Source of the DNA: Pseudofrankia sp. DC12
Lineage (GTDB): Bacteria; Actinomycetota; Actinomycetes; Frankiales; Frankiaceae
Length of the DNA stretch: 64,000 nt
Assembly: GCF_000966285.1 (NCBI RefSeq)
Contig: NZ_KQ031391.1
Coordinates: 3,755,208 to 3,819,207, forward strand
Direction of reading: 5' to 3'
Shown: one piece after another, positions 41,530-50,715 of the stretch
How the letters are laid out: every line of letters starts with the position of its first letter
How positions within the stretch are numbered: position 1 is the stretch's first letter
Made by a program: the position numbers and the translations under genes
Notes under the pieces: generated by a model
What the model was told of the DNA's origin: nothing
What the model saw: the letters and a program-made list of their open reading frames with translations, nothing else
The model's database searches: none

Positions 41530-42459
41530 GTGACCGCCGCGCGGCTCCGCGAGATCCGGCTGACAAGCTTCAAGTCGTTCCGTGGCGTCACCCTGCCTCT
41601 CGGGCCAGTCACCGTGCTGACCGGCCGTAACAGCGGTGGCAAGTCCAATGCTCTTGATGCGCTCGAGGTCCTGTCCCGGCTGGCGGGTGGCGAGTTTCTG
41701 TCAGATGCCCTCGATGCGAGAGGTCGCGTGGGTGGAGCCGTTCGAGGCGGCTCGGCGGGCTGCCGGCCGCACGGCGAGCGGTCATTCCAGCTCGGCTGCA
41801 CCATCGAACTCGACAGGGGACTCGTCAAGTTCGACGTCCGCGTGCAGGTGGAACCGGAACTACGTGTCGTCCACGAGCGGCTGACCGGCCCCAGCCCAAC
41901 AGCGCTCTCGCCCGGAGCCGAACCGGTTCTGCTGCTCCGCATCGGTGATTCATCGGAAGGACCCGAGTCCGCCTACAGCATCGAACCCGAGATTCGACCC
42001 GTGCTCGGGTTCCGCCGCACAGCCTTGCTCACCCCGCAGCTGCCGGCCGTCATGAGACCGGGGACGCCGGCGGAGCGAGCCATCGTCGACGCCGCTCTCG
42101 CGGTTACCTCCGCGCTCCGTGGAATATTTCACCTCGATCCGGTACCGCATCTGATGCGAAACTTCGTGCCGAGCAGCGATATGGAACTCCGGCGGACTGG
42201 TGAGAATCTTTCGGCTGCCCTGTGGAGGCTCCGGACCGAGGACCGAGGATCGACCGGAAAGCTGAACGAAGACGTCATCGTCTGTTACCGAGACGGCCAG
42301 GCCAACAGTCGCCTCACCCGGATCACCGAGCTGCCGGGCTACCTGGGAGCCATGGCCGGTGGACGAATTGGAGACATCGTCACTCGTGGTGCGCTGGTTG
42401 CCCCTGACGAGGCCGAAGCGGACTACAGCGAATTCAACCGCATCCTGGGGATCGAATGA
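41530..42459 (+). CDS. AAA/ABC-type ATPase with internal deletion
   Basis: 309 aa from GTG 41530. N-terminus IRLTSFKSFRGVTLPLGPVT and Walker A TGRNSGGKSNALDALEVLS are those of OLD/RecF-like AAA ATPases. The C-terminus has VIVCYRDGQ and DYSEFNRILGIE, typical ends of this family. Between about residues 236 and 250 the ABC signature, Walker B and His switch are missing: LRTEDRGSTGKLNEDVIVCY joins N- and C-terminal parts directly, consistent with an in-frame deletion of some 150 residues. ATP hydrolysis is therefore unlikely. It overlaps the PIN gene by ATGA. Confidence 0.75.
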   Translation: MTAARLREIRLTSFKSFRGVTLPLGPVTVLTGRNSGGKSNALDALEVLSRLAGGEFLSDALDARGRVGGAVRGGSAGCRPHGERSFQLGCTIELDRGLVKFDVRVQVEPELRVVHERLTGPSPTALSPGAEPVLLLRIGDSSEGPESAYSIEPEIRPVLGFRRTALLTPQLPAVMRPGTPAERAIVDAALAVTSALRGIFHLDPVPHLMRNFVPSSDMELRRTGENLSAALWRLRTEDRGSTGKLNEDVIVCYRDGQANSRLTRITELPGYLGAMAGGRIGDIVTRGALVAPDEAEADYSEFNRILGIE

Positions 42460-42647
42460 TGCGCCCGCCGGTGTGGTTCGTTGACACATCGATTTTCGCC
42501 AACCTGTTGGATGTCCCGGGTCGTGCTCAACAGCGGGACCGAGTGCGCCGAGAGCAGCGGGAGTGGGCCGCCGCGCGGTGCGGACTGGTGTTACCGGTCG
42601 CGACCGTAATCGAAACGGGCAACCACATCGCCCAGCTGGCGAACGGG

Positions 42648-44732
42648 CAATGCCGTTGTAAGGCGCTTGATCGCGAGGTGTGAGGTACCCGGCCGCGCCT
42701 GAGCTAACGGTGACGTTGGGTGACGGTCGGGGGTGGGGTGGGAGGTCGCCGGAGCGGAGGATTTGGGTGCTGGGAGTGCCCGGATTGCGGGGTTTGAGCG
42801 GATCTCCGGGTGAGGTGAAGGGTGTCGAAGCCAGTTCCCTGACCCGGAGTCCGCCGTGTCCTGTTTCTATCCTGTCGTCCCGTCGGTCGCGCTGCCCGGG
42901 GTGGCCTTCGGCCGGGTCGGTGCCGGGCTGCTGGCGGTGCGTGCCGAGGACCTGGCCGCGGGGCCGGTTCGCACGGCCGGGCGCCGCGGCGGCGGCCGGG
43001 CGCCGGCCCGCGACCGCCGCGGCCTGCTCACGCTGGCTGAGGGCGCGCTCCCGGCCCGCCACGGCGACCAGGTGATCGTCTACCGGCCGGTGCTGGCCGG
43101 GACGCTCAGGGCCTACGACAACGGGGATCTGGCCCTGTCGGGCCGGGCGGCGGACCACGTGTCGCTGGGAGCGGCGGAGGCCGAGCTCGACCGGCGGCTC
43201 GGCCCCGGCGCGCTCGACCGGCTGATCGCCGAGGCGTTCACCCAGTTCCAGGCGACGACACCGCCCGGCAGCGACGACGCCGCACCTGATGACGCCGTGC
43301 GCGGGCAGGAGACGGCGTTGGCGTTGACCCGGGGGGTCGTCGTGCGGGCGCTGGTCCTGGGGTCGTGGATGGCGGGCACCGGGTGGGACGACGTGCTGGC
43401 GGCGTTGTTCGCGCCGGTCGCGGACGTCCCGTTCACCCGCTGCTCCGCCACGCCCGGCGGGCCGGCGTTCTCCCGGGCGCGGCGCGGCGTGCCGGGGGTG
43501 GTGGTCGCCGCGGTGTGCGAGGCGGTCCTGGTGGTGCTGCGCGCGGAGCTCCTCGACCCGCACGACCCACAGGCGCTGGCCGCGGGAGCGTTCCGGGTCG
43601 CCGGCTTCGACGGGACCCTCCTGCGGCTGCCCGACACGGCGGCGAACCGGGAGCGCTTCGGGGCGGGCACCGACCCGGCGCCGTTCCCGCACGTCCGCCT
43701 TCTGATCGACGTCGACGCTGGGACGAAGACCCCGCTCGGCTACGCCCACGGCCCGTCCTCGGGCGCGAAGGACGCCGGTGAGCAGACGCTGCTCGAGCAG
43801 GTCGCGACCGCCACCCCGGCGATCTGTCACCCTGGGCTCCTGCACGTCGGGGACCGTAACTTCCCCGGCGCCGAGCGGCTGAGGCGGCTGACCGGCGCCG
43901 GGATGAACCTCGCGGTGCGGCTGCGCGCCGGGATCACCGTCGACGTCGACACGTGGCTGCCCGACGGCTCGGCGCTCGTCGACCTCGGCACCGACGACGT
44001 GCTGCACGGCTGGCGCGACGTCGAGTGGGACGTGTTCGCCGACGGCGTCCACACCGGTGAGACGTTCGCCGTGGCCACGAACATCACCGACCCCGCCGCG
44101 CTGCCCGCGCTCGCTCTCACCGCCGGCTACCGGGCCCGATGGGGCGCGACCGAGACCCCGATCCGCGAGACCAAGGCCACCCTGAACGACTCCGGACCCG
44201 GAGCCGGGCCGATGCTGCGCGCCACCGACCCGTTCGAGGTCGACCAGGAGATCCCCGCTCTCCTGCTCGGGGCGGCTCTCCTGCGCGCGGTGCAGCGCAG
44301 CGCCGCCGCGCAGGCCACCCCCGCCCAGCGCGGCGCCCGCGCCGGGCAGCCGGTCCTGGCCCGGGAACTGTCCACCAAGGCCACGGTGCTCGCGCTCACC
44401 CGCCACCTCGGCGCGGCGACCCCCGGCCTGCCCGACGAGGTCGTCGCACACCGGCTCGCCGCCATCCACAGCGCACTCAGCCGGCGGCGCAACACCCCCG
44501 ACCGCAACCGCACCCGCGAACGCCGGGCGAAGAGCGTCTCGGAGTTCCCCCACGCCGGACCCGGCCTCACCACCCGCAAGGTCGTCTACGAGACCCGGAT
44601 CTGCGGACCGATCACCGACACCCTCACCACGGCGGCCCCAACACTCACGCTTCCCGATGTCACCGAACGTGACCACACTCAGCCAGCCATGGCAGCCTGA
44701 CCCACGCGATCAAGAGAGTTTCACTGGCATTG
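42648..44732 (+). mobile_element. IS4-family insertion sequence, 2,085 bp
   Basis: Ends start CAATGCC and pair as imperfect terminal inverted repeats (22 of the first 28 positions match, including CTTGATCGCG, and similarity continues to about 65 bp). Target duplication GGCGAACGGG is at 42638-42647 and 44733-44742. One transposase gene fills the element and its stop lies inside the right terminal repeat. Inserted in a PIN-domain gene. Confidence 0.92.
42856..44700 (+). CDS. IS4-family DDE transposase
   Basis: 614 aa from GTG 42856. The N-terminal IS4 domain (VVVRALVLGSWMAGTGWDDV) is followed by the RNase H-like core: first Asp in AGFDGTLLRLPDT, second in LHVGDRNFPGAE, and Glu in the Y-R-E-K block (YRARWGATETPIRETKATL). 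The last residues (RDHTQPAMAA) are encoded in the terminal repeat. The frame is intact, so the element may be active. Confidence 0.92.
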   Translation: MSCFYPVVPSVALPGVAFGRVGAGLLAVRAEDLAAGPVRTAGRRGGGRAPARDRRGLLTLAEGALPARHGDQVIVYRPVLAGTLRAYDNGDLALSGRAADHVSLGAAEAELDRRLGPGALDRLIAEAFTQFQATTPPGSDDAAPDDAVRGQETALALTRGVVVRALVLGSWMAGTGWDDVLAALFAPVADVPFTRCSATPGGPAFSRARRGVPGVVVAAVCEAVLVVLRAELLDPHDPQALAAGAFRVAGFDGTLLRLPDTAANRERFGAGTDPAPFPHVRLLIDVDAGTKTPLGYAHGPSSGAKDAGEQTLLEQVATATPAICHPGLLHVGDRNFPGAERLRRLTGAGMNLAVRLRAGITVDVDTWLPDGSALVDLGTDDVLHGWRDVEWDVFADGVHTGETFAVATNITDPAALPALALTAGYRARWGATETPIRETKATLNDSGPGAGPMLRATDPFEVDQEIPALLLGAALLRAVQRSAAAQATPAQRGARAGQPVLARELSTKATVLALTRHLGAATPGLPDEVVAHRLAAIHSALSRRRNTPDRNRTRERRAKSVSEFPHAGPGLTTRKVVYETRICGPITDTLTTAAPTLTLPDVTERDHTQPAMAA

Positions 44733-45205
44733 GGCGAACGGGTCCAGCCGGAGCGAGGTCGCCAGTCGTTTCAGCGAGATCCTTCTCCTGGTCTCGGCAG
44801 GCAAGGCGCCATGGCGGCTGCACGGTGCGAGCTGGACGGCGCTTTCCTCGAGCGGCTGGTCCGGGGTGGCTCAACAGGTGTCTCGCTAGTCGACCACGCG
44901 ATGCACGAGCTGGGATGTGGCGACCTGTCGATCCTCATGGAGCGCGAGGTCTACCGGGACCAGACCGGGATCTCCGACGTCCGGATCTGGACGCTCGACG
45001 CGGGTTTGGCCGCACACAGCTGAACCTCCGGGGCGACGGCACCCGCACCCGACAGACTGTGACCCACCGGCCACCAGTTGCCCTATGTGGTTATATGGTT
45101 GCGCAATGAGATCGATCGGCCTTGACGGATGAGATTGGTGGATTGCGGGGGTACCCATGCCGGATTTTCCCACAGGGGGGTTGACGGACGGGCAGGATCA
45201 GGTGG

Positions 45206-45730
45206 GTGCACACACGGCTGGCATCTGACGATGACTGGCCCGGAATCTGGCCGATCTGGCACGCGCAGGTCGCGGCCGGTGAGCTGTACACCTGGCACCC
45301 CGAAACCCAGGAGTCGGACGCTCGGGAGCTGTGGATGCTGCCGAAGCCGGCCGTCGTGCTGGTGATGGAGGACGACGAGGGCGACGGGCGGATCATCGCG
45401 ACCGCGCAGATAACACCGGCGCTCGTCGGGCTCGGCGACCACGTGGCGCAGCTGGTCTTCATGGCGCACCCGGACCGGGCCGCCGAAGGGGCCGACCGGG
45501 CGATGGCCGAGGCCGCGATCGAGCACGCGACCGAGCTCGGCTACCGGGCGATGCAGTCCACCGCGGTGGTCGCCGGCAACACCCGGATGGTCGCGATCTG
45601 GCGCGTACTCGCCTTCCGAGTGATTGGCACGCTGCCGTCAGCCTTCCGCCACCCCTGGAACGGCGACGTCGACCTCTACGTCATGCACCGTTTTCTCCCC
45701 TACAGGACCTACCGTCCCCGCCGGGACTAG
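45206..45730 (+). CDS. GNAT-family N-acetyltransferase
   Basis: 174 aa from GTG 45206. Typical order: IRP-like N-terminus (MHTRLASDDDWPGIWPIWHA), core strand VAQLVFMAHPDRAAEGADRA (acetyl-CoA region, Arg/Gly loop replaced by RAAEGA), GYRAMQSTAVVAGNTRMVAI and LAFRVIGTLPSAF. Substrate unknown; small-molecule or protein amine acetylation is typical. Stands alone. Confidence 0.85.
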   Translation: MHTRLASDDDWPGIWPIWHAQVAAGELYTWHPETQESDARELWMLPKPAVVLVMEDDEGDGRIIATAQITPALVGLGDHVAQLVFMAHPDRAAEGADRAMAEAAIEHATELGYRAMQSTAVVAGNTRMVAIWRVLAFRVIGTLPSAFRHPWNGDVDLYVMHRFLPYRTYRPRRD

Positions 45731-45770
45731 ATGGTGTGGCGGACTCGCCTGAAGATCCACGGGAGGCGGC

Positions 45771-46565
45771 TCAGGGCAGCGCCGGAAAGTCCTCGTCGGG
45801 CTCGGCCAAAGGCGCGCTGCCGGCCTCATCGAGGTTTTCGGGGGCGAGAGCGGCCCAGTGTGGGTGTTCGGTCCTGGCCCACCAGCGGGGGACGTAGCCG
45901 GTGCGCATGCCGGCGCGGGCGACGGAGTCGCGGGAGGCCATCCAGAGGTGGCCGCAGACGGCGACGAAGATGCCGAGGGCGAGAAGGTCGTGCACGAACG
46001 ACGCGCCGGTGCGGTAGCGGTCCTGGATGTGCAGGTCCTGGCCGAGGTACATCACCAGGCCGGTTCCGAGGAATACCAGAATCGACCCGGCGACGACCGC
46101 CGCGTAGAGCTTCTGGCCCGCGTTGAACTTTCCTCCGACGGTGAGCAGGCCCTGGCCGGCGCCGTGCCGAGAGGCTGGCGGCAGGGAGCCCGATCCGGCC
46201 CGGGTCGGCGTCAGTGGCGCTTGGCGCGCCGTGCCCCAGGGCAGCAGCCGGGCCCGTAGCCACACGCCGTCGGGGGCGGTGAAGCGGTTGAGCTCGGTGG
46301 TGTCGCGGCGGAAGCTCCGGGTGAGCCAGCCGAGCAGCGCCGGAACCGGCAGCGCCAGGCCGCAGTACAGGTGGATCGACATGATCAGCGGCCGGCGGCC
46401 GAACAGGAGTGCCAACGACGGCAGATAGAGGATCGCGGCCGTCGCCAGGCAGACGCCGAAGAGCAACGCGGTCGTCCGGTGCACCCATCGGGTCGCGGAC
46501 CCGAAGCGGCGAATGTCGTCGCCGCGAGTCGCCGTCGAGTTGCGCAGGTACTCGCCCACGGACAT
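45771..46565 (-). CDS. cytochrome b561/formate-dehydrogenase-like membrane subunit
   Basis: 264 aa with four TM helices (TTALLFGVCLATAAILYLPS; IMSIHLYCGLALPVPALLGW; AAVVAGSILVFLGTGLVMYL; LLALGIFVAVCGHLWMASRD). His residues in RWVHR, SIHLYCG, FVHDLLA and GHLWMA are positioned to bind two hemes, as in di-heme cytochrome b subunits. It follows the molybdopterin enzyme gene by 3 bp and probably passes electrons to or from it through the membrane. Confidence 0.85.
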   Translation of the reverse strand: MSVGEYLRNSTATRGDDIRRFGSATRWVHRTTALLFGVCLATAAILYLPSLALLFGRRPLIMSIHLYCGLALPVPALLGWLTRSFRRDTTELNRFTAPDGVWLRARLLPWGTARQAPLTPTRAGSGSLPPASRHGAGQGLLTVGGKFNAGQKLYAAVVAGSILVFLGTGLVMYLGQDLHIQDRYRTGASFVHDLLALGIFVAVCGHLWMASRDSVARAGMRTGYVPRWWARTEHPHWAALAPENLDEAGSAPLAEPDEDFPALP

Positions 46566-46568
46566 CGG

Positions 46569-47285
46569 CTAGACCGGCTTGTCGCTGCGGCCGTTGGACT
46601 GGCCGATCCAGGCCTCGACGTCGTAGCCGCGGCGCTCCCACCAGCCGGGAGTGACCTGGTCGACGAGCTCGATCTCCCCCAGCCATTTGATCGACTTGTA
46701 GCCGTACATCGGCGCCACGTACAGCCGCACCGGCCCGCCATGCTCATAGCTGACCGGGCCGTTCAGCATGCGCAGGGCCACCAGCACGTCCGGCCGGCGG
46801 GCCTCCTCCAGGGTGAGGCTCTCGTCGTAGAACCCGTCGAACGAGCGGAACGTCACCGCTCGGGCCGTCGAGCGCACGCCGACCCGGTCGAGCAGGTCAG
46901 CGAGTTTCACCCCGGACCAGTGCACGCCGCCGACCCGCCAGCCGGTCACGCACTGGAAGTCGCGGGTCAGCTCGGTCTGTGTCATCGCCTCCAGGTCCGC
47001 GAGCGTCAGCGTCGCCGGCTCGTTCACCAGGCCGTGGACCTTGAGCTGGTAGCTGGCCGCCGAGAGGTGCGGCACCGAGGAGGTCACCGTGTAGATCTGG
47101 AACCCGTCGCCGGGGATCAGGTTCGTCAGGCCGGTCGTGTCCCGGGCCCGCAGCGGTGCGACTGCTGTGTCCAGCGCCCGCTGGGCGATGGAGCCGAAGG
47201 CGACCCCGACCGCGCCGAACGCGGCCACCCCGAGCACCACCCGGCGCCCCACCGGCGACCCGTCGACCATGTTCTCAGTGAACAC
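46569..47285 (-). CDS. sulfite-oxidase-like molybdopterin oxidoreductase
   Basis: 238 aa; start GTG 47285, or ATG 47270 giving MVDGSPVGRRVVLGVAAFGA, a twin-arginine-like signal. The Moco domain has DFQCVTGWRVGGVHWSGVKL with the molybdenum-ligating Cys, DGFYDESLTLEEARRPDVLV, YEHGGPVRLYVAPMYGYKSI and KWLGEIELVD, the family signature. MsrP/YedY-like extracytoplasmic reductase or oxidase; substrate unknown. Its cytochrome b partner is encoded immediately downstream. Confidence 0.92.
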   Translation of the reverse strand: MFTENMVDGSPVGRRVVLGVAAFGAVGVAFGSIAQRALDTAVAPLRARDTTGLTNLIPGDGFQIYTVTSSVPHLSAASYQLKVHGLVNEPATLTLADLEAMTQTELTRDFQCVTGWRVGGVHWSGVKLADLLDRVGVRSTARAVTFRSFDGFYDESLTLEEARRPDVLVALRMLNGPVSYEHGGPVRLYVAPMYGYKSIKWLGEIELVDQVTPGWWERRGYDVEAWIGQSNGRSDKPV

Positions 47286-47434
47286 CCGCCTCCCGGACCC
47301 GCGACCCGGCTCGGCCGGGATTTCTCTGTTTCTTAAGAACTGCCGGCCTGACCAGCGCGGCTCGGCGATTTCCGGGGGCCCGGGCGGCCGTGGGCGGCGG
47401 CGCGCCCGAATCGGGCGGCGGCGCCGCGCTCGAC

Positions 47435-47506
47435 TCAGGCTGTGACGTCGCGCCGGGCGAGGCTGGTGGCGGCGATCACGGCCAGCAGGAAAGCTACCGC
47501 TTGATC
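47435..47506 (-). pseudogene. ABC-2 permease C-terminal remnant
   Basis: Leftward frame DQAVAFLLAVIAATSLARRD followed by VTA and stop matches the usual end of ABC-2 type permeases. No start or remaining domain precedes it. Permease genes of this kind usually neighbour the two-component system that follows. Confidence 0.5.
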
Positions 47507-47614
47507 TTTATCTCCTCGGTAGATGCGCGGCGTGTCGAACCCGTTTCTGCTCGCCCGATGAATCGGGCAGCTACTCCGGGTGTCCACCGAAGCGGTTACG
47601 TTCCAACCCGCGGC

Positions 47615-48259
47615 TTAGACGAGGCCAGCCTGGTTGGCGAGGACGGCTAGCTGGGCGCGGTCACGGGCGCCGAGCTTGACCATGACGCGGCTGACGTGCG
47701 TTCGGGCGGTCGCCGGGCTGATGACGAGGCGGGCGGCGATCTCGTCGTTGGACAGGCCGTGGCCTACGAGGCCCATCACCTCGCGCTCGCGGTCGGTGAG
47801 GCCGTCGAGGTCCGGCGCGCCCGGCCCGACCGGGCGGCGGGCGAACGCCTCGATCACCCGGCGGGTGACGGCCGGCGACAGCAGCGACTCGCCCGCCGCG
47901 ACGACCCGGATCGCGCGCAACAGGTCGGCCGGCTCGCTGTCCTTCAAGACGAACCCGGAGGCGCCCCCGCGCAGCGCCTCGAACACGTACTCGTCGAGCT
48001 CGAACGTGGTGACCATGACCACCCGGGTGCCGCTCAGTGCCGGGTCGGCGGTGATCTCCCGCAGTGCCGCGAGGCCGTCGAGCACCGGCATCCGGATGTC
48101 GAGCAGGGCGACGTCGGGCCGGGCCCGGCGGACCAGCTCGACGGCGGTCCGGCCGTCCTCCGCCTCGCCGACGAGCTCCAGGTCGTGCTCGGTCTCGACC
48201 AGCACGCGCAGCCCCAGCCGGATCAGCGGCTGGTCGTCGGCCACCACAACTCTGATCAA
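47615..48259 (-). CDS. NarL/LuxR-type response regulator
   Basis: 214 aa from TTG 48259 with GGAGG 6 nt upstream. REC domain: [20 protein letters not shown], phospho-acceptor Asp in [26 protein letters not shown]. Lux[44 protein letters not shown]. Its start overlaps the kinase stop (TTGA), so phosphotransfer partners are coupled. Targets are unknown; a lost ABC-2 exporter gene downstream is suggested by the fragment at 47435-47506. Confidence 0.94.
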   Translation of the reverse strand: MIRVVVADDQPLIRLGLRVLVETEHDLELVGEAEDGRTAVELVRRARPDVALLDIRMPVLDGLAALREITADPALSGTRVVMVTTFELDEYVFEALRGGASGFVLKDSEPADLLRAIRVVAAGESLLSPAVTRRVIEAFARRPVGPGAPDLDGLTDREREVMGLVGHGLSNDEIAARLVISPATARTHVSRVMVKLGARDRAQLAVLANQAGLV

Positions 48260-49734
48260 CGAGACCCTCCGCTGGCAGCGCCCCTGCCGTTGCCGGTCTG
48301 ACCAACGGTGCCCACCCTGCCACCGCCGGCGCGTGGCAGGGGAAGCAGGGCGCGGACCTGCCAGCCGCCGGCGCCGCACGGCCCGGCGGTCAGCTCGCCA
48401 CCCAGCTCCGCGGCCCGCTCGCGCAGCCCGGTCAGCCCGTGGCCGTAAGCGGCCGGAACGACGGGCACCGGGTCGTCCAGCGGCCGTTCCGGGACGTTGG
48501 TGATCTCGATCGTGACCCTGGCGGCCTCGGCGCACAGCCGGACCGCGACCCGGTCACCGCGGGCGTGCCGCAGCACGTTGGTCAGCGACTCCTGCACGAT
48601 CCTGTACGCGGCGAGGTCGACGTCGGCTGGGAGCCGGTCGAGCGGCCCGCTGATGTCGGCCTCGACGAGCACGCCGCACAGCCGCACCTCCGCCAACAGC
48701 CCGGGCAGCCGGCCGAGCCCCGTCAGCGGTGCCCGTTCGGCCGGCCGCGCTCCTGGACCGGCGACCGGCGACCGGAGGCCGAGACCAGCCCCGTCGGTCC
48801 GCTGGCCGACCACGCCAGCCGAGGTGGTCGGAGCAGCCGATGAGGGAGTGCTGGCGGGACTGGCGTTGGATGGCAGGGCCACGGCGGGCCGCGGTGCGCC
48901 GGCAAGCGGTGCGCCGGACTTTGTCGCGCCGGCTGGTGATGCGCCGATGTTCGACTCGCTGACCGCTGGCGGGCCGGCCGCCGACTGGCCGGCGCGGGTC
49001 AGGGCGAGGGTCGCGCGCAGCTCGTCGAGCGCCTCGATCGAGGTCCGGCGGATCGCCTCCAGCGAGAGCTGCGCCTGCTCGGGGCGCCGGTCCAGGACGT
49101 GCAGCGCGACGCCGGCCTGCAGCGAGATGATCGAAAGGCTGTGCCCGACGACGTCGTGAACCTCGCGGGCCATCCGCAGCCGCTCGGCGTCGATCAGGCG
49201 CGCCTGAGCCTCGTCCTGCGCGGTTGCTCGCCAGCTCCGGTGCTCCCGGATCAGCGACCCCACCACGACGGGAGCGGCACCGACCAGCAGCGCCTCGGCG
49301 AGCCCGGCGAACAGTCCCCAGCCGCCGCCCGCGTGCCCGCGGTCGAAGCTCGCCACGTGCCCGGCCCCGATCAGGGAGGTCGCGCCGATCGCCGCCCAGG
49401 CTGCCTCGCGACGCCCGCTGGTCCGCCCGACCGTGAGGCCGACGATCGCCATCACGATGAAGTACGGCCCCCCGGGGTACCCCACGCCGACGAAGATCCC
49501 GACCAGGGCGGCCTCGACGACCAGCGCCGGGCGCGGTGCCCAGCGGCGGACCAGCAGGACGGCCGCGATCCCGATGAGAAGCCCGTACCCCACGGCGTCG
49601 ACTGCCTTGTGCGGCGCGGACTGCGTCCCTCCCCACTTGGCCGCGCTGACCAGGAAAACGGTCGCGAACGCCGCGGCCATCAGAAGGTCGATCAGCAGAC
49701 ACCGAAGGTTCCGTCGAAACCACGGCCCGTCCAC
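48256..49734 (-). CDS. sensor histidine kinase (NarL-partner type)
   Basis: Five to six TM helices at the N-terminus ([52 protein letters not shown]) and no external sensor domain. DHp motif [20 protein letters not shown] contains the phospho-His. The HATPase_c N-box [20 protein letters not shown] and G-box [16 protein letters not shown] are present. An Ala/Pro/Ser-rich insert of about 95 residues separates the two. Start is uncertain: GTG 49734 (VDGPWFRRN) is the best of several, none with a clear ribosome site. Confidence 0.88.
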   Translation of the reverse strand: MDGPWFRRNLRCLLIDLLMAAAFATVFLVSAAKWGGTQSAPHKAVDAVGYGLLIGIAAVLLVRRWAPRPALVVEAALVGIFVGVGYPGGPYFIVMAIVGLTVGRTSGRREAAWAAIGATSLIGAGHVASFDRGHAGGGWGLFAGLAEALLVGAAPVVVGSLIREHRSWRATAQDEAQARLIDAERLRMAREVHDVVGHSLSIISLQAGVALHVLDRRPEQAQLSLEAIRRTSIEALDELRATLALTRAGQSAAGPPAVSESNIGASPAGATKSGAPLAGAPRPAVALPSNASPASTPSSAAPTTSAGVVGQRTDGAGLGLRSPVAGPGARPAERAPLTGLGRLPGLLAEVRLCGVLVEADISGPLDRLPADVDLAAYRIVQESLTNVLRHARGDRVAVRLCAEAARVTIEITNVPERPLDDPVPVVPAAYGHGLTGLRERAAELGGELTAGPCGAGGWQVRALLPLPRAGGGRVGTVGQTGNGRGAASGGSR

Positions 49735-49922
49735 CAGCCGACGGTAGCGCCGCCCGGTCCCGGTGGCATCCCCTTCCAGGCGTATCCCCGCGTACGCCGC
49801 CGACCGTACCCGCGCCACCGGCGATCCCGAAAGGTCGTGCGGCGGTGCCTGCCGCGGGTGCCGGCCCGGGCGGCCGGTAGCGTGGGCGACCGGTCTGAAG
49901 CGGACGAGGGGGCCTGCGCGCG

Positions 49923-50594
49923 GTGATCGTCGCGATCGAGGGGATCGACGGGGCGGGCAAGAACACGCTGACCCAGGCGCTGGTGGCGGCCCTCGCCGCG
50001 ACCGGGCGGCCGGTGCGCCGGCTGGCCTTCCCCCGCTACACCGTTGAGCCGCTTGGGCCGGCGGTGCGCGCGATGCTCGCCGGTGACCAGGCACTCGCAC
50101 CGGTCGCCGCGTCGGTCCGCGCGAGCGCGCTGCTGTTCGCCCTGGACCGGGCGAACGCCGGCGCCGAGCTGGCGGCCGCCGCGGCCGGCGATGCGGTCGT
50201 GCTGGTCGACCGCTACGTGGCCTCGAACGCGGCCTATGGCGCGGCCCGGCTGCCCGCCGAGGAAAGGCCCGGTTTCCGCGACTGGGTGGCGTCGATCGAG
50301 CTGACCGACCTGGCGCTGCCCCGGCCCGGCCTGCAGATCCTGCTGCGGGTGCCGGTCGACGTGGCCCGTGCGCAGGCCCGCGCCCGCGCGGCGCTAGACG
50401 CGAGCCGTGCCCCCGACCAGTACGAGGCCGACGACGCGTTGCAGGCCAGGGTCGCCGCCGAGTACGACGAGCTGGCCCGTTCCTGCTGGGTCACGCCCTG
50501 GCTCACGGTCGACCGCGCCGCCGCGGCCGGTGACGCGACGAAGGCAGCGTCCGTCGACGCCGCCGTCGAGAAGGTCCTACGCAGCCTGTACTGA
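49923..50594 (+). CDS. tmk: thymidylate kinase
   Basis: 223 aa from GTG 49923. P-loop IEGIDGAGKNTLTQAL (7-14), FPRYTVEPLGPAVRAML, DRY motif LVDRYVASNAAYGAARL, and lid region. Makes dTDP from dTMP. The P-loop Asn in place of Ser/Thr after Lys is followed by Thr, as in several actinobacterial TMPKs. A second, standard tmk elsewhere cannot be excluded. It lies divergent from the histidine kinase. Confidence 0.92.
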   Translation: MIVAIEGIDGAGKNTLTQALVAALAATGRPVRRLAFPRYTVEPLGPAVRAMLAGDQALAPVAASVRASALLFALDRANAGAELAAAAAGDAVVLVDRYVASNAAYGAARLPAEERPGFRDWVASIELTDLALPRPGLQILLRVPVDVARAQARARAALDASRAPDQYEADDALQARVAAEYDELARSCWVTPWLTVDRAAAAGDATKAASVDAAVEKVLRSLY

Positions 50595-50715
50595 CTCATC
50601 CCGGCTCACCGGACACCGCGTGCCGGCCGGCGCGGAGGGTGGTCAAGGCCGCACACTGGCGGACATCGGTCAGTGCCGAGGGCCGGCCCGCACAGGTGCC
50701 GACCGGGAGAGACGT

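Larger units (their letters stand above)
42456..45023 (+). pseudogene. PIN-domain nuclease gene interrupted by an IS
   Basis: ATG 42456 starts WFVDTSIFANLLDVPG (PIN first acidic residue) and reads to LPVATVIETGNHIAQLANG, where the IS begins (42648). Deleting the IS and one 10-bp target copy lets the frame continue at 44743 as SSRSEVASRFSEILLLVSAG and KAPWRLHGASW. A second lesion, a frameshift near 44840, is needed to reach the end: FLERLVRGGSTGVSLVDHAM, GDLSILMEREVYRDQTGISD, VRIWTLDAGLAAHS. The PIN ribonuclease is thus dead twice over. Partner of the upstream ATPase gene. Confidence 0.8.

Noticed and set aside
42680-43075. Separate gene at the left end of the IS
   Set aside because: It is out of frame with the transposase, covers the terminal repeat and has no conserved features.
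41950-44676. 908-codon minus-strand frame across the ATPase, PIN and transposase
   Set aside because: It crosses an IS boundary and is antisense to genes with clear motifs.
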